The position numbers and the translations under genes are program-made. Under the pieces are notes generated by a model, which was given only the letters and a program-made list of their open reading frames with translations, did no database searches and had not been told where the DNA came from. DNA of 56,059 nucleotides from Prochlorococcus sp. AG-355-A18 (GTDB lineage: Bacteria; Cyanobacteriota; Cyanobacteriia; PCC-6307; Cyanobiaceae), in the NCBI GenBank assembly GCA_003280985.1, contig QCDH01000006.1:1-56059 (forward strand). Direction: 5' to 3'. This document shows positions 15,929 through 25,381 of this stretch, piece by piece; within the stretch, counting starts at the first letter, position 1, and every line of letters starts with the position of its first letter.

Positions 15929-18040
15929 ATGAATTTTACTAAAAGCCAATGCCCATATTGCGGTGTTGGCTGTGGTTTAAAAATGAAGCCTAAAAGTTCG
16001 GTTTCTGATGATAAATGGTTAGTAAGTGGAGATAGGGATAGTCCTTCAACTCAAGGTAAATTATGCGTAAAAGGAGCAACAGTATGTGAGACTTTAAAAG
16101 ACGGGAGATTAAAAGAACCACTTTATAGGGAAAATTTAAATGAAGAATTTAAAGAAATTTCCTGGGACGAATCATACGAAATTCTGAAAGAGAATATTTT
16201 GAGTTCTATAAAAAATTATGGACCTGATTCAATAGCTATGTATGGCTCAGGTCAATTTCATACTGAAGATTATTACGTAGCCCAAAAGCTTCTCAAGGGA
16301 GCAATAGGCACAAATAATTTTGATGCTAATTCAAGACTATGTATGAGCTCAGCAGTAGCTGGATATAACAGAAGTTTTGGCTCTGATGGCCCACCTTGTT
16401 GTTATGAAGATATTGATCATTGCTCTTTAATTTTATTAATAGGGACAAATACTGCAGAATGTCATCCCGTTCTTTTTGATCGAATTAAAAAACGTAAAAG
16501 AAATGTAAATGATAATTTAAAAGTAATAGTAATTGATCCAAGAGAAACTGAAACTTCATCCATAGCAGATTTTTACTTACAAATTTCTTCTGGAACAGAT
16601 CTATTTTTATTTATAGGGATTGCGAATTATCTTTATAAGAATCAATTAACTGATCAAAATTTCATTGATAAGTCGACAGAAAGCTATTTTGATTTTGTAA
16701 AACATATACAAAAATGGGATTTAAAAAAAATAAGCGAAATTTGCAATATATCCGAGAAAACAATTATTGATATTGCAAAATTATGGGGTGAAAGCAAAAA
16801 TGTTCTAAGTCTTTGGTCGATGGGTTTGAATCAAAGGCAAGAGGGTACAGCAGCAGTAAATGGGCTAATAAATCTTCATTTAATGACCGGCCAAATAGGC
16901 AAAGAAGGTTCTGGTCCTTTTTCCTTAACTGGCCAACCAAACGCTATGGGCGGGAGAGAAGCAGGAGGACTATCGCACCTTCTTCCAGGATATAGGTTTG
17001 TAAAAAATAAAATAGATAGGAATGAAATTGAAAAAATATGGGGGTTCCCTGAGGGAAAGATATCTGCAAAACAGGGTCTATCTGCATTTGAACAAATAGA
17101 AGCAATAAAAAAAGGATCTGTGAAAATTTGGTGGATTGCAGCTACGAACCCTTTGGTTAGCATGCCTAATTTAAACTTTGTAAAAAAAGCACTTTTAAAA
17201 TGTCCTTTAATTATCCTCAACGAATCTTATGAACAAAGTGAATCAATTAAATATGCTCATCTAGTATTGCCCGCAGCTCAATGGAGCGAAAAAGATGGAG
17301 TTATGACAAATTCAGAAAGAAGAGTAACCCTTTGCCCATCTTTCAGAGAATCGAATAAAAATTCAAAACCAGATTGGCAAATATTTGCTGAATTAGGGCA
17401 GAAGATAGGCTATCTCAAACAATTTGAATATGAATCTTCATCGGAAGTTTATGATGAATTTTTAAAAACTACTACAAAAAGATTATGCGATATGAGCGGA
17501 TTATCATATCAATTATTAAAAAATCATGGTCCTCAACAATGGCCCTATCCTAAAGGCAGCGTACCTAGTACATCTTCAAAAAGATTATATGAAGATGGTT
17601 ATTTCCCAACTGAGACTGGCAAAGCAAATTTTTGTATTGATGATCCTATAGGGTTGGCTGAACCCCCTTCAGATGAGTACCCACTAATTTTGACAATTGG
17701 AAGATATCTAAGTCAATGGCATACAATGACAAGAACTTCTAAAGTTCAAAAACTTACAAAAAAGAATCCAGAACCGTTATTGGAAATTAATTCTAAAGAT
17801 GCTTTATCTTTAAAAATCAAAAATGATGAAATAGTAAAAATTAAATCCAAAAGAGGGGAAGTTAAAGCAAAAGTTCAGATTACTGACAAAATTAAAGTAG
17901 GTACAGTTTTTTTACCAATGCATTGGGGTTTTAGTCAAAAAAATATGTGTGAAGTAAACTCTTTGATGCATGAAAAGTCATGCCCGATATCAAAACAACC
18001 GGAATTAAAAGCATGCTCAGTAATAATTGTTCCAAACTAG
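15929..18040 (+). CDS. narB: Ferredoxin-nitrate reductase NarB
   Basis: 703 aa molybdopterin oxidoreductase reducing nitrate to nitrite with ferredoxin. 4Fe-4S ligands Cys8, Cys11, Cys15 (CPYCGVGC) and Cys46 (GKLCVKG). The likely Mo ligand is Cys138 in NSRLCMSSAVAGY. Other marks: GLNQRQEGTAAVNGLINLHLMTGQIG, GQPNAMGGREAGG, and a C-terminal molydop-binding domain (RYLSQWHTMTRTSKV). Length fits cyanobacterial NarB. Cotranscribed with the permease and dependent on the adjacent Mo-cofactor genes. Confidence 0.97.
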   Translation: MNFTKSQCPYCGVGCGLKMKPKSSVSDDKWLVSGDRDSPSTQGKLCVKGATVCETLKDGRLKEPLYRENLNEEFKEISWDESYEILKENILSSIKNYGPDSIAMYGSGQFHTEDYYVAQKLLKGAIGTNNFDANSRLCMSSAVAGYNRSFGSDGPPCCYEDIDHCSLILLIGTNTAECHPVLFDRIKKRKRNVNDNLKVIVIDPRETETSSIADFYLQISSGTDLFLFIGIANYLYKNQLTDQNFIDKSTESYFDFVKHIQKWDLKKISEICNISEKTIIDIAKLWGESKNVLSLWSMGLNQRQEGTAAVNGLINLHLMTGQIGKEGSGPFSLTGQPNAMGGREAGGLSHLLPGYRFVKNKIDRNEIEKIWGFPEGKISAKQGLSAFEQIEAIKKGSVKIWWIAATNPLVSMPNLNFVKKALLKCPLIILNESYEQSESIKYAHLVLPAAQWSEKDGVMTNSERRVTLCPSFRESNKNSKPDWQIFAELGQKIGYLKQFEYESSSEVYDEFLKTTTKRLCDMSGLSYQLLKNHGPQQWPYPKGSVPSTSSKRLYEDGYFPTETGKANFCIDDPIGLAEPPSDEYPLILTIGRYLSQWHTMTRTSKVQKLTKKNPEPLLEINSKDALSLKIKNDEIVKIKSKRGEVKAKVQITDKIKVGTVFLPMHWGFSQKNMCEVNSLMHEKSCPISKQPELKACSVIIVPN

Positions 18041-18049
18041 CCAATAATC

Positions 18050-18511
18050 TTATTTCAGAATCTCATCAAATGCTCTATCCAAATTGTTGTGTTCATGACT
18101 TGGTCTAACTAATTTGCAAAAAGCAAATCTATCTAATTCGCTTAAATTTCTCCATTTTTCAACTGAAATATTAATTCCCCTTGCTAGTGCAGATTTTAAA
18201 ACTTGGTCAGGAACTTTATTTTTATTTTGCCAAGGTTGATTAATTGAAATTTCTATTTCTTTTGCTTCTCCATATTTTGAATTAGATGTAATTTCTTTTA
18301 AAAAAGTTTTTAAATCAATGAGATCGTTTTTTGAATCTGGCCAATGTACTATCTTATTTTTTTCAATTAAATTAAAATCTTGCCAATGAGTAAGTTTTAA
18401 TTTTATTCCAATCAAATCAAGTTTCCTTCTTACACATAAAGGAATGCATCTTAAGTCTTTAATAAAATCATCCTCGAAATTAAAATAATGATTTGATTGA
18501 TTTTTAACCAA
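18050..18511 (-). CDS. Nitrate reductase associated protein
   Basis: 153 aa, recognised as the cyanobacterial nitrate-reductase-associated family from FNFEDDFIKDLRCIPLCVRRKLDLIGIKLKL and the neighbourhood of narB. The start is TTG at 18511, since no in-frame ATG lies before the conserved region. It is read convergently towards narB, 9 bases from its stop. The biochemical role is not established. Confidence 0.82.
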   Translation of the reverse strand: MVKNQSNHYFNFEDDFIKDLRCIPLCVRRKLDLIGIKLKLTHWQDFNLIEKNKIVHWPDSKNDLIDLKTFLKEITSNSKYGEAKEIEISINQPWQNKNKVPDQVLKSALARGINISVEKWRNLSELDRFAFCKLVRPSHEHNNLDRAFDEILK

Positions 18512-18612
18512 AACTAAATTGATATTTTATTAATAAATTAATGCTAAGTATAAAAAATTGATATTAGCTTTATTAAAAATTTTATTTTTTGTATTATTGA
18601 ATAAATTGCTAA

Positions 18613-19098
18613 ATGGAAATGGATAAATCTTTAACTCATATTAATGAAAGGGGAGAAATGAACATAGTTGATATTTCAGATAAAATAGAAACTAAAAGAG
18701 AGGCTTTAGCAGAAGGATATATTAATTTAAACAAAGAAATATTAGAAAAAATAAAAAATGAAAAAATTAAAAAAGGTGATATTTTTGCAGCGGCTAGATT
18801 TTCTGCAATAAATGGTGCAAAAAAAACCTCAGAACTTATCCCTCTCTGTCATAATTTATCATTGAATAAAATCACAATTGATTTTGAAATTTGTGAATCA
18901 ATGAAAGCAATTAAAATTATTGCTTTTTGCAAATCTCATTCTAAAACAGGCGTTGAGATGGAGGCTCTTACATCAGTTTCAATTGGTCTTCTCACTCTAT
19001 ATGACATGCTCAAAGCTTTAGATCCTTTTATGACTATTGATAATATTCGCCTTTTAGAAAAAAAAGGTGGTAAAAATGGAATATTAAAAAGAAGTTAA
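18613..19098 (+). CDS. moaC: Cyclic pyranopterin monophosphate synthase MoaC
   Basis: 161 aa. Completes formation of cPMP after MoaA. Motifs: LTHINERGEMNIVDISDK, IFAAARFSAINGAKKTSELIPLCHNL and KTGVEMEALTSVSIGLLTLYDMLKA. The ATG at 18613 or the one two codons later could be used. moeA follows after 12 bases. Confidence 0.96.
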   Translation: MEMDKSLTHINERGEMNIVDISDKIETKREALAEGYINLNKEILEKIKNEKIKKGDIFAAARFSAINGAKKTSELIPLCHNLSLNKITIDFEICESMKAIKIIAFCKSHSKTGVEMEALTSVSIGLLTLYDMLKALDPFMTIDNIRLLEKKGGKNGILKRS

Positions 19099-19110
19099 GT
19101 ACACACAATA

Positions 19111-20373
19111 ATGGAAATTGATATCAATAATCAGGGTCTTTATTTAAACGATGCTATTAAAAAAATCTTGGAAGAGATGGATACTTTAATAGTGAATAAT
19201 GAAATTTTACATAAGGAAGAGATCATTTTAGACGAAGCACTTGGAAAAGTTTCTATGGAGGAAATCTTATCTGAGGAAGATATGCCAGGTTATAGATCAT
19301 CAGTTATGGATGGATATGCGTTAGGAGAATCAACTAAAGGGAATAAATGGAAAATTGTAGGAGAGTCTTTTCCCGGAAAGCCATTTAATGATCTTCTTAA
19401 AGAAGGTGAAGCTGTAACTATTAGCACAGGTTCATTTGTTCCAGATAATTGTTTTTCTGTGATACCGCAAGAACAAGTTTCTTTAGAATTTTTAAACGGA
19501 AATGAGTATATTGTTAAAAAAGAAACATCATCTAATAACTCTTGGATTAGAGAAAAAAATGATCAAGTATTTAAAGGTGAAATATTAATTAAGAAGGGGG
19601 TAAAGATTACACCTGGGATTTTAAGTAAATTAGCAAGCTGTGGGATAAAAACTATAAAAGTTAGTAAAATTTCTAAATTAGGTTTACTAATTACTGGAGA
19701 TGAACTTATCAAATCAGGGACTGCAAGAAAGAAAGGAGAAATATGGGAAAGTAATAGTATTTTGATAAAATCAATTGCAAAAAATCTTGGATTTGAAATT
19801 AATGAAATTCATATAGAAAAAGATAATTATCAAAATATTAAAAATTCTCTTAGAAATATTTCTGAATTTAATGATGTGGTTATTTCAGTTGGTGGGATAT
19901 CAGTGGGTAAAAAAGATTTTTTAAAAGATATTATTAACGAGTTAGGAGAGATTAAATTTTGGAAACTATTTTTAAAGCCAGGAAAACCCTTTGCTTTTGG
20001 ATTGATAAACAAAAAAATTCCCTATTTTGGATTACCTGGGAATCCCGTTTCAGCAGCTATTACTTTTATCCAACTTGTTTGGCCCGCACTTCAGAAACTT
20101 GAAGGAATTACTAATATTGAATTCCCTCTTAGGATTAAGGTTAAGCTGAATTCTGATTTGAAAAGAAGAAAAGGGAGACCCGAATTGCTTAGAGGAAAAC
20201 TTATCGTTAATGAAGAAGGTGAATTAATTGCAGATATTTCTGAAGAACAATCCTCATCAAAGATTAGTTCAATATCTAATTCAGATTTATTAATAGAAAT
20301 ACCTTCTGAAATTGATTTTTGTCAAAAAGGAAATTTATTATGGGCACAACTTTTAAAAAATAATTTTTTATAA
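19111..20373 (+). CDS. moeA: Molybdopterin molybdenumtransferase MoeA
   Basis: 420 aa. Inserts molybdate into adenylated molybdopterin. Motifs in order: GYRSSVMDGYAL near residue 65, LLITGDELI near 192, VVISVGGISVGKKDF near 252 and FGLPGNPVSAA near 308. Forms a pair with moaC. Its last 6 bases overlap the end of the convergent moaE. Confidence 0.96.
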   Translation: MEIDINNQGLYLNDAIKKILEEMDTLIVNNEILHKEEIILDEALGKVSMEEILSEEDMPGYRSSVMDGYALGESTKGNKWKIVGESFPGKPFNDLLKEGEAVTISTGSFVPDNCFSVIPQEQVSLEFLNGNEYIVKKETSSNNSWIREKNDQVFKGEILIKKGVKITPGILSKLASCGIKTIKVSKISKLGLLITGDELIKSGTARKKGEIWESNSILIKSIAKNLGFEINEIHIEKDNYQNIKNSLRNISEFNDVVISVGGISVGKKDFLKDIINELGEIKFWKLFLKPGKPFAFGLINKKIPYFGLPGNPVSAAITFIQLVWPALQKLEGITNIEFPLRIKVKLNSDLKRRKGRPELLRGKLIVNEEGELIADISEEQSSSKISSISNSDLLIEIPSEIDFCQKGNLLWAQLLKNNFL

Positions 20374-20820
20374 TTTAAATCCTAAGTCAGTATTCTTTTT
20401 TACCCATGAGGATCCTTTGAAAGTCCATTCTTTTTTCCAAAAAGGAACTTTGTATTTTGTAAATTCAAGTATTTCTTGGAGATATTTATTTGCAAGGCCT
20501 CTATGATTAGCACTTACTGCTATTAAAATAATAGGCTCGTTAGGGTAAATGAAACCTATCCTGTGCAAGAGAAAAATACATAAATCATCCTGTTTTTCAG
20601 AAATTTTCATTAAATATCTTTTAATATAATTTTCGGTCATTCCTTTATAATGAACAATTTCTAGTTTCTTTAAATCATTTCCAAATTGATCAAAGGGCCT
20701 TACTCTCCCAATAAAAAATGAGTTTGCTGAATTTTTATTTACCTTTTCCCAAAGTTCGAATTCTTTATAAGGATTAAAAGTCTCTTCTAGGATTTTAAAT
20801 TTTATTCTTAAATTATCCAC
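20368..20820 (-). CDS. moaE: Molybdopterin synthase catalytic subunit MoaE
   Basis: About 150 aa, the usual size. FIGRVRPFDQFG, LEIVHYKGMTENY, HRIGFIYPNEPIILIAVSANHR and KVPFWKKEWTFKG (active-site Lys) identify it. I prefer the GTG at 20820, which overlaps the moaD stop by 8 bases and gives a standard N-terminus. The next ATG (20853) would add 11 unlikely residues and a 41-base overlap. With MoaD it adds the dithiolene sulphurs to cPMP. Confidence 0.93.
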   Translation of the reverse strand: MDNLRIKFKILEETFNPYKEFELWEKVNKNSANSFFIGRVRPFDQFGNDLKKLEIVHYKGMTENYIKRYLMKISEKQDDLCIFLLHRIGFIYPNEPIILIAVSANHRGLANKYLQEILEFTKYKVPFWKKEWTFKGSSWVKKNTDLGFKL

Positions 20821-21064
20821 CGGTAAACATTGGCATAAATGCCACCTCATCATCCGGATTAATCATCGCATCCATATCTGTAATTTCTTGATTAATAGAA
20901 ACGATAATATTATCTTGCGGTAAATTAGAATTAATTAAATTCCATACAGAAAAAACCTTCATTTGAGACCCTTCAATTGTAAGAAATTTTTCATTCCATC
21001 CTAGATCTTCAGCGATACTAGATAATAAAACCACCTTAATTTTGTTAGATTTTTTAGTTTCCAT
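20813..21064 (-). CDS. moaD: Molybdopterin synthase sulphur carrier MoaD
   Basis: 83 aa, ubiquitin-like fold, ending FMPMFTGG; the C-terminal Gly-Gly is thiocarboxylated and delivers sulphur to MoaE. The stop overlaps the GTG of moaE. Divergent from moaB, with 35 bases between the starts. Confidence 0.94.
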   Translation of the reverse strand: METKKSNKIKVVLLSSIAEDLGWNEKFLTIEGSQMKVFSVWNLINSNLPQDNIIVSINQEITDMDAMINPDDEVAFMPMFTGG

Positions 21065-21099
21065 CTATAGTGATCTAGTAACTAATGGTTTAATTTTAA

Positions 21100-21594
21100 G
21101 TGGTTTCTATAGCTTTGCTTACTGTTTCTGATACTCGTAACACAAAAAATGATGAGAGTGGAAATTATCTCCTTCACGAGGCTGAGAGATCAGGACACAA
21201 TGTCGTTGATAAGATAATTTGCAAAGATGATATTTATTTAATTAGAAAATATACGAGCGATTGGATCTCAGATCCAAATATTGATGTGATTATTACTACA
21301 GGTGGGACAGGAATTACAGCTAGGGACGTTACTCCTGAAGCTATTAGACCTTTATTAGATAAAGAGATTGATGGTTTTGGGGAGACTTTTAGATTTTTAT
21401 CATTTAAAAAGATAGGAACTAGTACTTTACAAAGTAGGTGTATTGCGGGGTCTGCAAATGGTAAGTTTTTATTCGTTTTGCCAGGATCTAAGGATGCTGT
21501 TATGACAGGTTGGCAAGATATAATTTCTTATCAACTTAATCAAAATACAAAACCTTGTAATTTAATAAATCTCATTGATAAGTTAAAAAAATAA
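21100..21594 (+). CDS. moaB: Molybdopterin adenylyltransferase-type protein MoaB
   Basis: 164 aa. ALLTVSDTRNTKNDESGN at the N-terminus, VIITTGGTGITARDVTPEAI near residue 65 and PGSKDAVMTGWQDII near the end are typical MoaB/Mog motifs (adenylation of molybdopterin before MoeA). It starts with GTG; the nearest ATG upstream runs into a stop. Confidence 0.94.
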   Translation: MVSIALLTVSDTRNTKNDESGNYLLHEAERSGHNVVDKIICKDDIYLIRKYTSDWISDPNIDVIITTGGTGITARDVTPEAIRPLLDKEIDGFGETFRFLSFKKIGTSTLQSRCIAGSANGKFLFVLPGSKDAVMTGWQDIISYQLNQNTKPCNLINLIDKLKK

Positions 21595-21603
21595 TTCTCT
21601 AGT

Positions 21604-22332
21604 TTATTTATTTATTAGAAATTGATTTGAGATCAATTTTTGATTTTTTATGCATTTAAGTAGAAAAGGATCTTTTATCTCATTTTCTAATTTTGATAAT
21701 TGTTCAAAACTATTATCATTCCAAATGCTCCCTAAAGAAAAAATTGCATATTTAGCGATTTCTAATTCTTTATTTAAAGAATATTCATAGAGTAATTTAC
21801 AAACTATTTCACTTTCTCTTCTTTTTAAAATAGAGATTATCTTGTAGTTGATTTTGAGATCATCGTAAATTTTTATTTGATCAATAAAAGATAATAATAT
21901 TTCATCAGTTAATTGATGAGCTTTGAAATGGAGAATATTAAGGCCTGCAATCCAAAAATCTATTTCGCAAATATCGAATATTTCTCTAATTAATGTAAGT
22001 TCGATTTCTCCTCCCCAGGGCTCTAAAGCATTAATTATATGAATATTTATATTATTATTTTGATAGAGATTTTTTAGTAAAAGATCTTTTGCATCTTTTT
22101 CATTTGTTAATTTAAGGGCCTCAATAAATTCAACTTTAAGGCCAAATTTTTTTATCATCTTTTCAAGCAAAAAATAGCCTTTCCTTTCTTGCATTCCTAT
22201 CTTTTCCGCAATAACTTTGCGAATCTCAAAAGATAATTTCAATGAATAGTAGGAAAAAAGAATATCAAGATCTAATTTTTTTGAACCTAATCCATTTAAG
22301 ACTTCTAATATTTCAGATTCACTTTTGCTCAT
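21604..22332 (-). CDS. HEAT-repeat-like protein of the nirA operon, 242 aa
   Basis: Predicted all-helical, with repeating helix pairs and motifs such as EIAKYAIFSLGSIWNDNSFEQLSKLE that suggest HEAT-type repeats. No catalytic motif. It lies 9 bases after nirA on the same strand, the position of the accessory gene called nirX in Prochlorococcus nitrate clusters. I make that link from position and do not assign the symbol. A role in nitrite reductase maturation or regulation is possible but unproven. Confidence 0.7.
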   Translation of the reverse strand: MSKSESEILEVLNGLGSKKLDLDILFSYYSLKLSFEIRKVIAEKIGMQERKGYFLLEKMIKKFGLKVEFIEALKLTNEKDAKDLLLKNLYQNNNINIHIINALEPWGGEIELTLIREIFDICEIDFWIAGLNILHFKAHQLTDEILLSFIDQIKIYDDLKINYKIISILKRRESEIVCKLLYEYSLNKELEIAKYAIFSLGSIWNDNSFEQLSKLENEIKDPFLLKCIKNQKLISNQFLINK

Positions 22333-22341
22333 TAATATATT

Positions 22342-23865
22342 TTAGGTTTTTAACTTTGCATTAAACTTGTTGATTAAAATTTCTTTGATTAAATTATAAA
22401 TTTCATGTTTACTAACTTTTTTAAATTCGGTTTCACCTAAAGTTTGCAGGTGATCTTGTCTTCCTCCAATACTGACATTATATCCATCCTCAGTTCCTCC
22501 CCCCTCTTTTTTTACCTTTGTACCAGTCATACCAATACCACCCATATGAGCTTGTCCACAATTATTTGGACATCCTGTCCAGTGGATTTTAACCTCCTCT
22601 GATAATTCAAGTTCTCGATCTAATTTTTCAGAAATATTCCTTGCTATATCTTTGGTATTTGCAAGAGCAAAGCTACAATAACTACTCCCTGTACATGAAA
22701 CAGTACTCGATGAAAAATGGGATGGATTTAATTTGAATTTATTAATAATTTCTTCATTACCAAATTCTTCTAAAATATTATCTTTCAGGCCAACAATAAT
22801 TAGATTTTGATCTTCGGTTAGTCTTACTTCGCTCTGACCATATTTTTCACTTAACCTTGCAATTTCTTGTATGTCTTCTACACATAATCTTCCTACCGGA
22901 ATGTGTAATCCAGCAAAGTAAAGATTATTCTGTTTTTGTTTATTAATCCCAAATAAACTTCTTTGTCTTTCGTTGAAAATTGAGCCTGGATCGTTGGATA
23001 AAGTTCCAAATTTTTCTTCTACAAGTTCTCTAAATTTTTCGATACCTATAGAGTTCAAATAATATCTAAATCTTCCTTTATTTCTTAGAAATCTATCTCC
23101 ATTATCTCGCCAAAGGGAACAAATAATTCCAGTTATTTTGCATATATCTTTTTCTTCTACCCAGACATCTAGAGGTATAGCATAAGCATTCAAAGTTGCT
23201 GATAAAATTCCTCCTACCCAGACACCAAAGCCTAATATTCCATTTTTAAAAACAGGATGAAAGATAAGATCATTATGTAGAAGAAAATTATCTTTTGCTC
23301 CTGCAACTGCAGTATTCCACTTCCTTGGTAAATTCGAGAATTCGGGGTTGCCATTACCAGAATTTGTTAAGTAATTTTCTAATTCAGAAGTATATTTTCT
23401 TGTATCTATAATTTCTTCGGGATCAATTCCCGCTAGTGGATTACCAGTAACATTCCTTGGATTATCCATTCCAGACTGAACGGATGTAATATCAACCTCT
23501 CTAAGTCTCTTAATAATATCTGGTAGATCATTTATCAAAACCCCCCTTAATTGAATATTTTGCCTAGTTGTTATATCTGCAGAACCGTCTTCTCCATATC
23601 TAGCGACTATTGACGCGATTACTTTCAACTGATTAGAGTTCAGAATTCCATTGGGAACTCTAAGCCTCATCATAAATCTTCCAGGAGTTTTTGGTCTCCA
23701 AAAAAGGCCATACCACTTTAAGCGCATTTGCAAATCTACTTCATCCATCTCTTCCCACCCTTTAAGAGCGTAATCATCTAACTCTTCAAAAATTTTCAGA
23801 CCATCTTTCTCAGCCTTTTGCTTTTCAATCTTATTTAATTTTTTATCATTTAAATAATATTGCAT
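22342..23865 (-). CDS. nirA: Ferredoxin-nitrite reductase NirA
   Basis: 507 aa from the ATG at 23865 (MQYYLNDKKLNKIEKQ); a longer frame to 23961 exists but adds a non-homologous leader. Reduces nitrite to ammonium using six electrons from ferredoxin. Siroheme/4Fe-4S ligands are in SCTGSSYCSFA (C-x5-C) and HWTGCPNNCGQAHMGGIG (C-x3-C). N-terminal ferredoxin-sulphite/nitrite reductase domains are complete (GRFMMRLRVPNG, ITTRQNIQLRG). First gene of a two-gene minus-strand operon. Confidence 0.97.
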   Translation of the reverse strand: MQYYLNDKKLNKIEKQKAEKDGLKIFEELDDYALKGWEEMDEVDLQMRLKWYGLFWRPKTPGRFMMRLRVPNGILNSNQLKVIASIVARYGEDGSADITTRQNIQLRGVLINDLPDIIKRLREVDITSVQSGMDNPRNVTGNPLAGIDPEEIIDTRKYTSELENYLTNSGNGNPEFSNLPRKWNTAVAGAKDNFLLHNDLIFHPVFKNGILGFGVWVGGILSATLNAYAIPLDVWVEEKDICKITGIICSLWRDNGDRFLRNKGRFRYYLNSIGIEKFRELVEEKFGTLSNDPGSIFNERQRSLFGINKQKQNNLYFAGLHIPVGRLCVEDIQEIARLSEKYGQSEVRLTEDQNLIIVGLKDNILEEFGNEEIINKFKLNPSHFSSSTVSCTGSSYCSFALANTKDIARNISEKLDRELELSEEVKIHWTGCPNNCGQAHMGGIGMTGTKVKKEGGGTEDGYNVSIGGRQDHLQTLGETEFKKVSKHEIYNLIKEILINKFNAKLKT

Positions 23866-23911
23866 ATTAATTTTTATTCTTTTATTCTTATGAGATTTTA
23901 GACAATTTAAT

Positions 23912-23925
23912 GTTTCCTCATATAC
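23912..23925 (-). promoter_or_regulatory. Near-consensus NtcA box upstream of nirA
   Basis: On the minus strand GTAtatgaggaAAC matches GTA-N8-TAC at five of six positions. It lies 47 bases before the nirA start, and a TAAGAA sequence follows about 21 bases downstream as a weak -10. Plausible because nirA is an NtcA target in all studied cyanobacteria, but the sequence support is modest. Confidence 0.4.
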
Positions 23926-24026
23926 AAATGTCAATAAATATTGATTATTTATTTTTAACACCGAATTCTATATTTAGGAAACTCTTAAGCTCAAAAAACA
24001 TAAAGGCTTTTTCTTATTTGGATCCT

Positions 24027-24296
24027 TTATCCGTAATTATGAGATACTTCTGTCCACCCTTTTTGGTGAAGTTCGTGCCACTTTTCCCAGGCTGAATCTA
24101 TATTGAGTTTTTCAGAAGATTTATACCCTCCAGGTTCTCCGAGGTGATTTGTGTAGAAAAGATGAGTATGAATTTTTAAATTAGGTTTAGGAGAATTTTT
24201 GCATTCTTCGAAAAAGATAATTCTGCTGCCTTCGGGATTTAGTAGGCATCCGCTTGGCTTGCTAGTGCTACAACCAAATAAGTACTTAGGCTCCAT
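24027..24296 (-). CDS. Small protein, 89 aa, DUF1651-like
   Basis: MEPKYLFGCSTSKPSGCLLNPEGSRIIFFEEC... ends with IDSAWEKWHELHQKGWTEV. The terminal A..W..L...GW pattern is like the picocyanobacterial DUF1651 group, and similar endings occur in the genes at 36403 and 39172. Function unknown. Upstream of nirA on the same strand, with its own 161-base gap. Confidence 0.6.
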   Translation of the reverse strand: MEPKYLFGCSTSKPSGCLLNPEGSRIIFFEECKNSPKPNLKIHTHLFYTNHLGEPGGYKSSEKLNIDSAWEKWHELHQKGWTEVSHNYG

Positions 24297-24445
24297 GCTT
24301 TTCCCTTAATAGGCTATGTAGATTTTAATACATTTGTACTATAAATTATATCCTCCTTGTTTTGCTGCCAATCTTTTTAAGGTTAAGTACTTATTTACTA
24401 ATAATTATTTTGTTTTTTAATAAATAAGATAATTTCTTTAAGCAT

Positions 24446-24628
24446 ATGAATTACAGGGAAGATTTAGAAATCAAACTACAAAAAGTAACACTTGCAATGC
24501 AGGAAGTTGTAGATGATATCCATAAAACTGATCCTGAGAAGCAAAGAATAATTTCCAAACTTATTGAATTTAAAGAAGCAATCATTTCAAAGGAAATTGA
24601 ACTTAACATTGAATTAGAGGCAGCCTAG
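24446..24628 (+). CDS. Small helical protein, 60 aa, unknown
   Basis: MNYREDLEIKLQKVTLAMQEVVDDIHKTDPEKQR... is charged and strongly helical, probably a coiled coil. The intact frame and acidic/basic helix pattern support a gene. No function assigned. Confidence 0.6.
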   Translation: MNYREDLEIKLQKVTLAMQEVVDDIHKTDPEKQRIISKLIEFKEAIISKEIELNIELEAA

Positions 24629-24701
24629 AAATTTTGAATATCTCATGAATGTTAAAAAACTTTTAGAATAATATTATTAACTAAGAAGGATTATTTTTCA
24701 A

Positions 24702-24863
24702 ATGCAGCCGGGTACTTTTGAATTATTGATCCTAGTATTTATCTTTTTAGGTCTTCAAGCCTGGTGGATTATCCCAATAGTTATTAAGAATAATAAATTA
24801 AATAATAGAGGTAAGGATTTAAGAGAGGAAATTAAGCAATTAGAAAAGTTATACAAAAAATAA
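24702..24863 (+). CDS. Small single-pass membrane protein, 53 aa
   Basis: MQPGTFELLILVFIFLGLQAWWIIPIVIKNNK has one N-terminal membrane helix, then a basic coiled-coil-like tail (DLREEIKQLEKLYKK). Typical for a short conserved cyanobacterial membrane protein. No family assigned. Confidence 0.6.
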   Translation: MQPGTFELLILVFIFLGLQAWWIIPIVIKNNKLNNRGKDLREEIKQLEKLYKK

Positions 24864-24916
24864 ATTAGTTTATTATTTTTGCAAACTACCTATTATTAGT
24901 GAAACTCAAATATCTA

Positions 24917-25339
24917 ATGAAATTAAAAAAATTTATTCCATTTTGCTTCCTTTTTATTGGAACTTTAGCTTTACCACAACTTTCTCTTGCTGAAGAAAAG
25001 ATTGAAGTTATACCTATTATTCAAAGTTCAAAAGGACTAAGTGGTAAAAATTTTAATTATCTCGAGGGTAAGCCTGAATTAAGACTCTTAAAAGTAAAAA
25101 TTCCAGTTGGCTTGAAAACTCCAATTCATACTCATCCTTCCCCAATGTTGATTCATGTTACTAGAGGAAGATTAAAGCATGTGAGGGGTGAAAAAATTAA
25201 TTTCTTTAAAGCGGGTGATGCATTTATAGAGAGTAATAATGGGGCCCCCCACTATGTGAAAAATGTTGGAAAGAAGCCGGCCATACTTCATGTGGGAGTT
25301 GTATCAGTAGTTGGAATGCCTACGGCCATAAATAAATAA
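24917..25339 (+). CDS. Secreted cupin-domain protein, 140 aa
   Basis: The ATG at 24917 gives a signal peptide (MKLKKFIPFCFLFIGTLALPQLSLAEE). The frame extends to a GTG at 24899, but that N-terminus is worse. The small beta-barrel carries cupin motif 1 (PIHTHPSPMLIHVTRGRLKHVRG) and motif 2 (AGDAFIESNNGAPHYVKNVG). The histidines suggest a bound metal. Periplasmic, substrate unknown. Confidence 0.8.
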   Translation: MKLKKFIPFCFLFIGTLALPQLSLAEEKIEVIPIIQSSKGLSGKNFNYLEGKPELRLLKVKIPVGLKTPIHTHPSPMLIHVTRGRLKHVRGEKINFFKAGDAFIESNNGAPHYVKNVGKKPAILHVGVVSVVGMPTAINK

Positions 25340-25381
25340 GATTTTTCTCAAATTTGTTCTATCAGTATGAGGATTGAACTT

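Noticed and set aside
16876-17220. 114-aa minus-strand frame
   Set aside because: Lies opposite conserved narB motifs and is explained by narB codon use.
24033-24047. GTA...TAC as an NtcA box for nirA
   Set aside because: The spacer is 9 rather than 8 bases and the site is inside a coding region.
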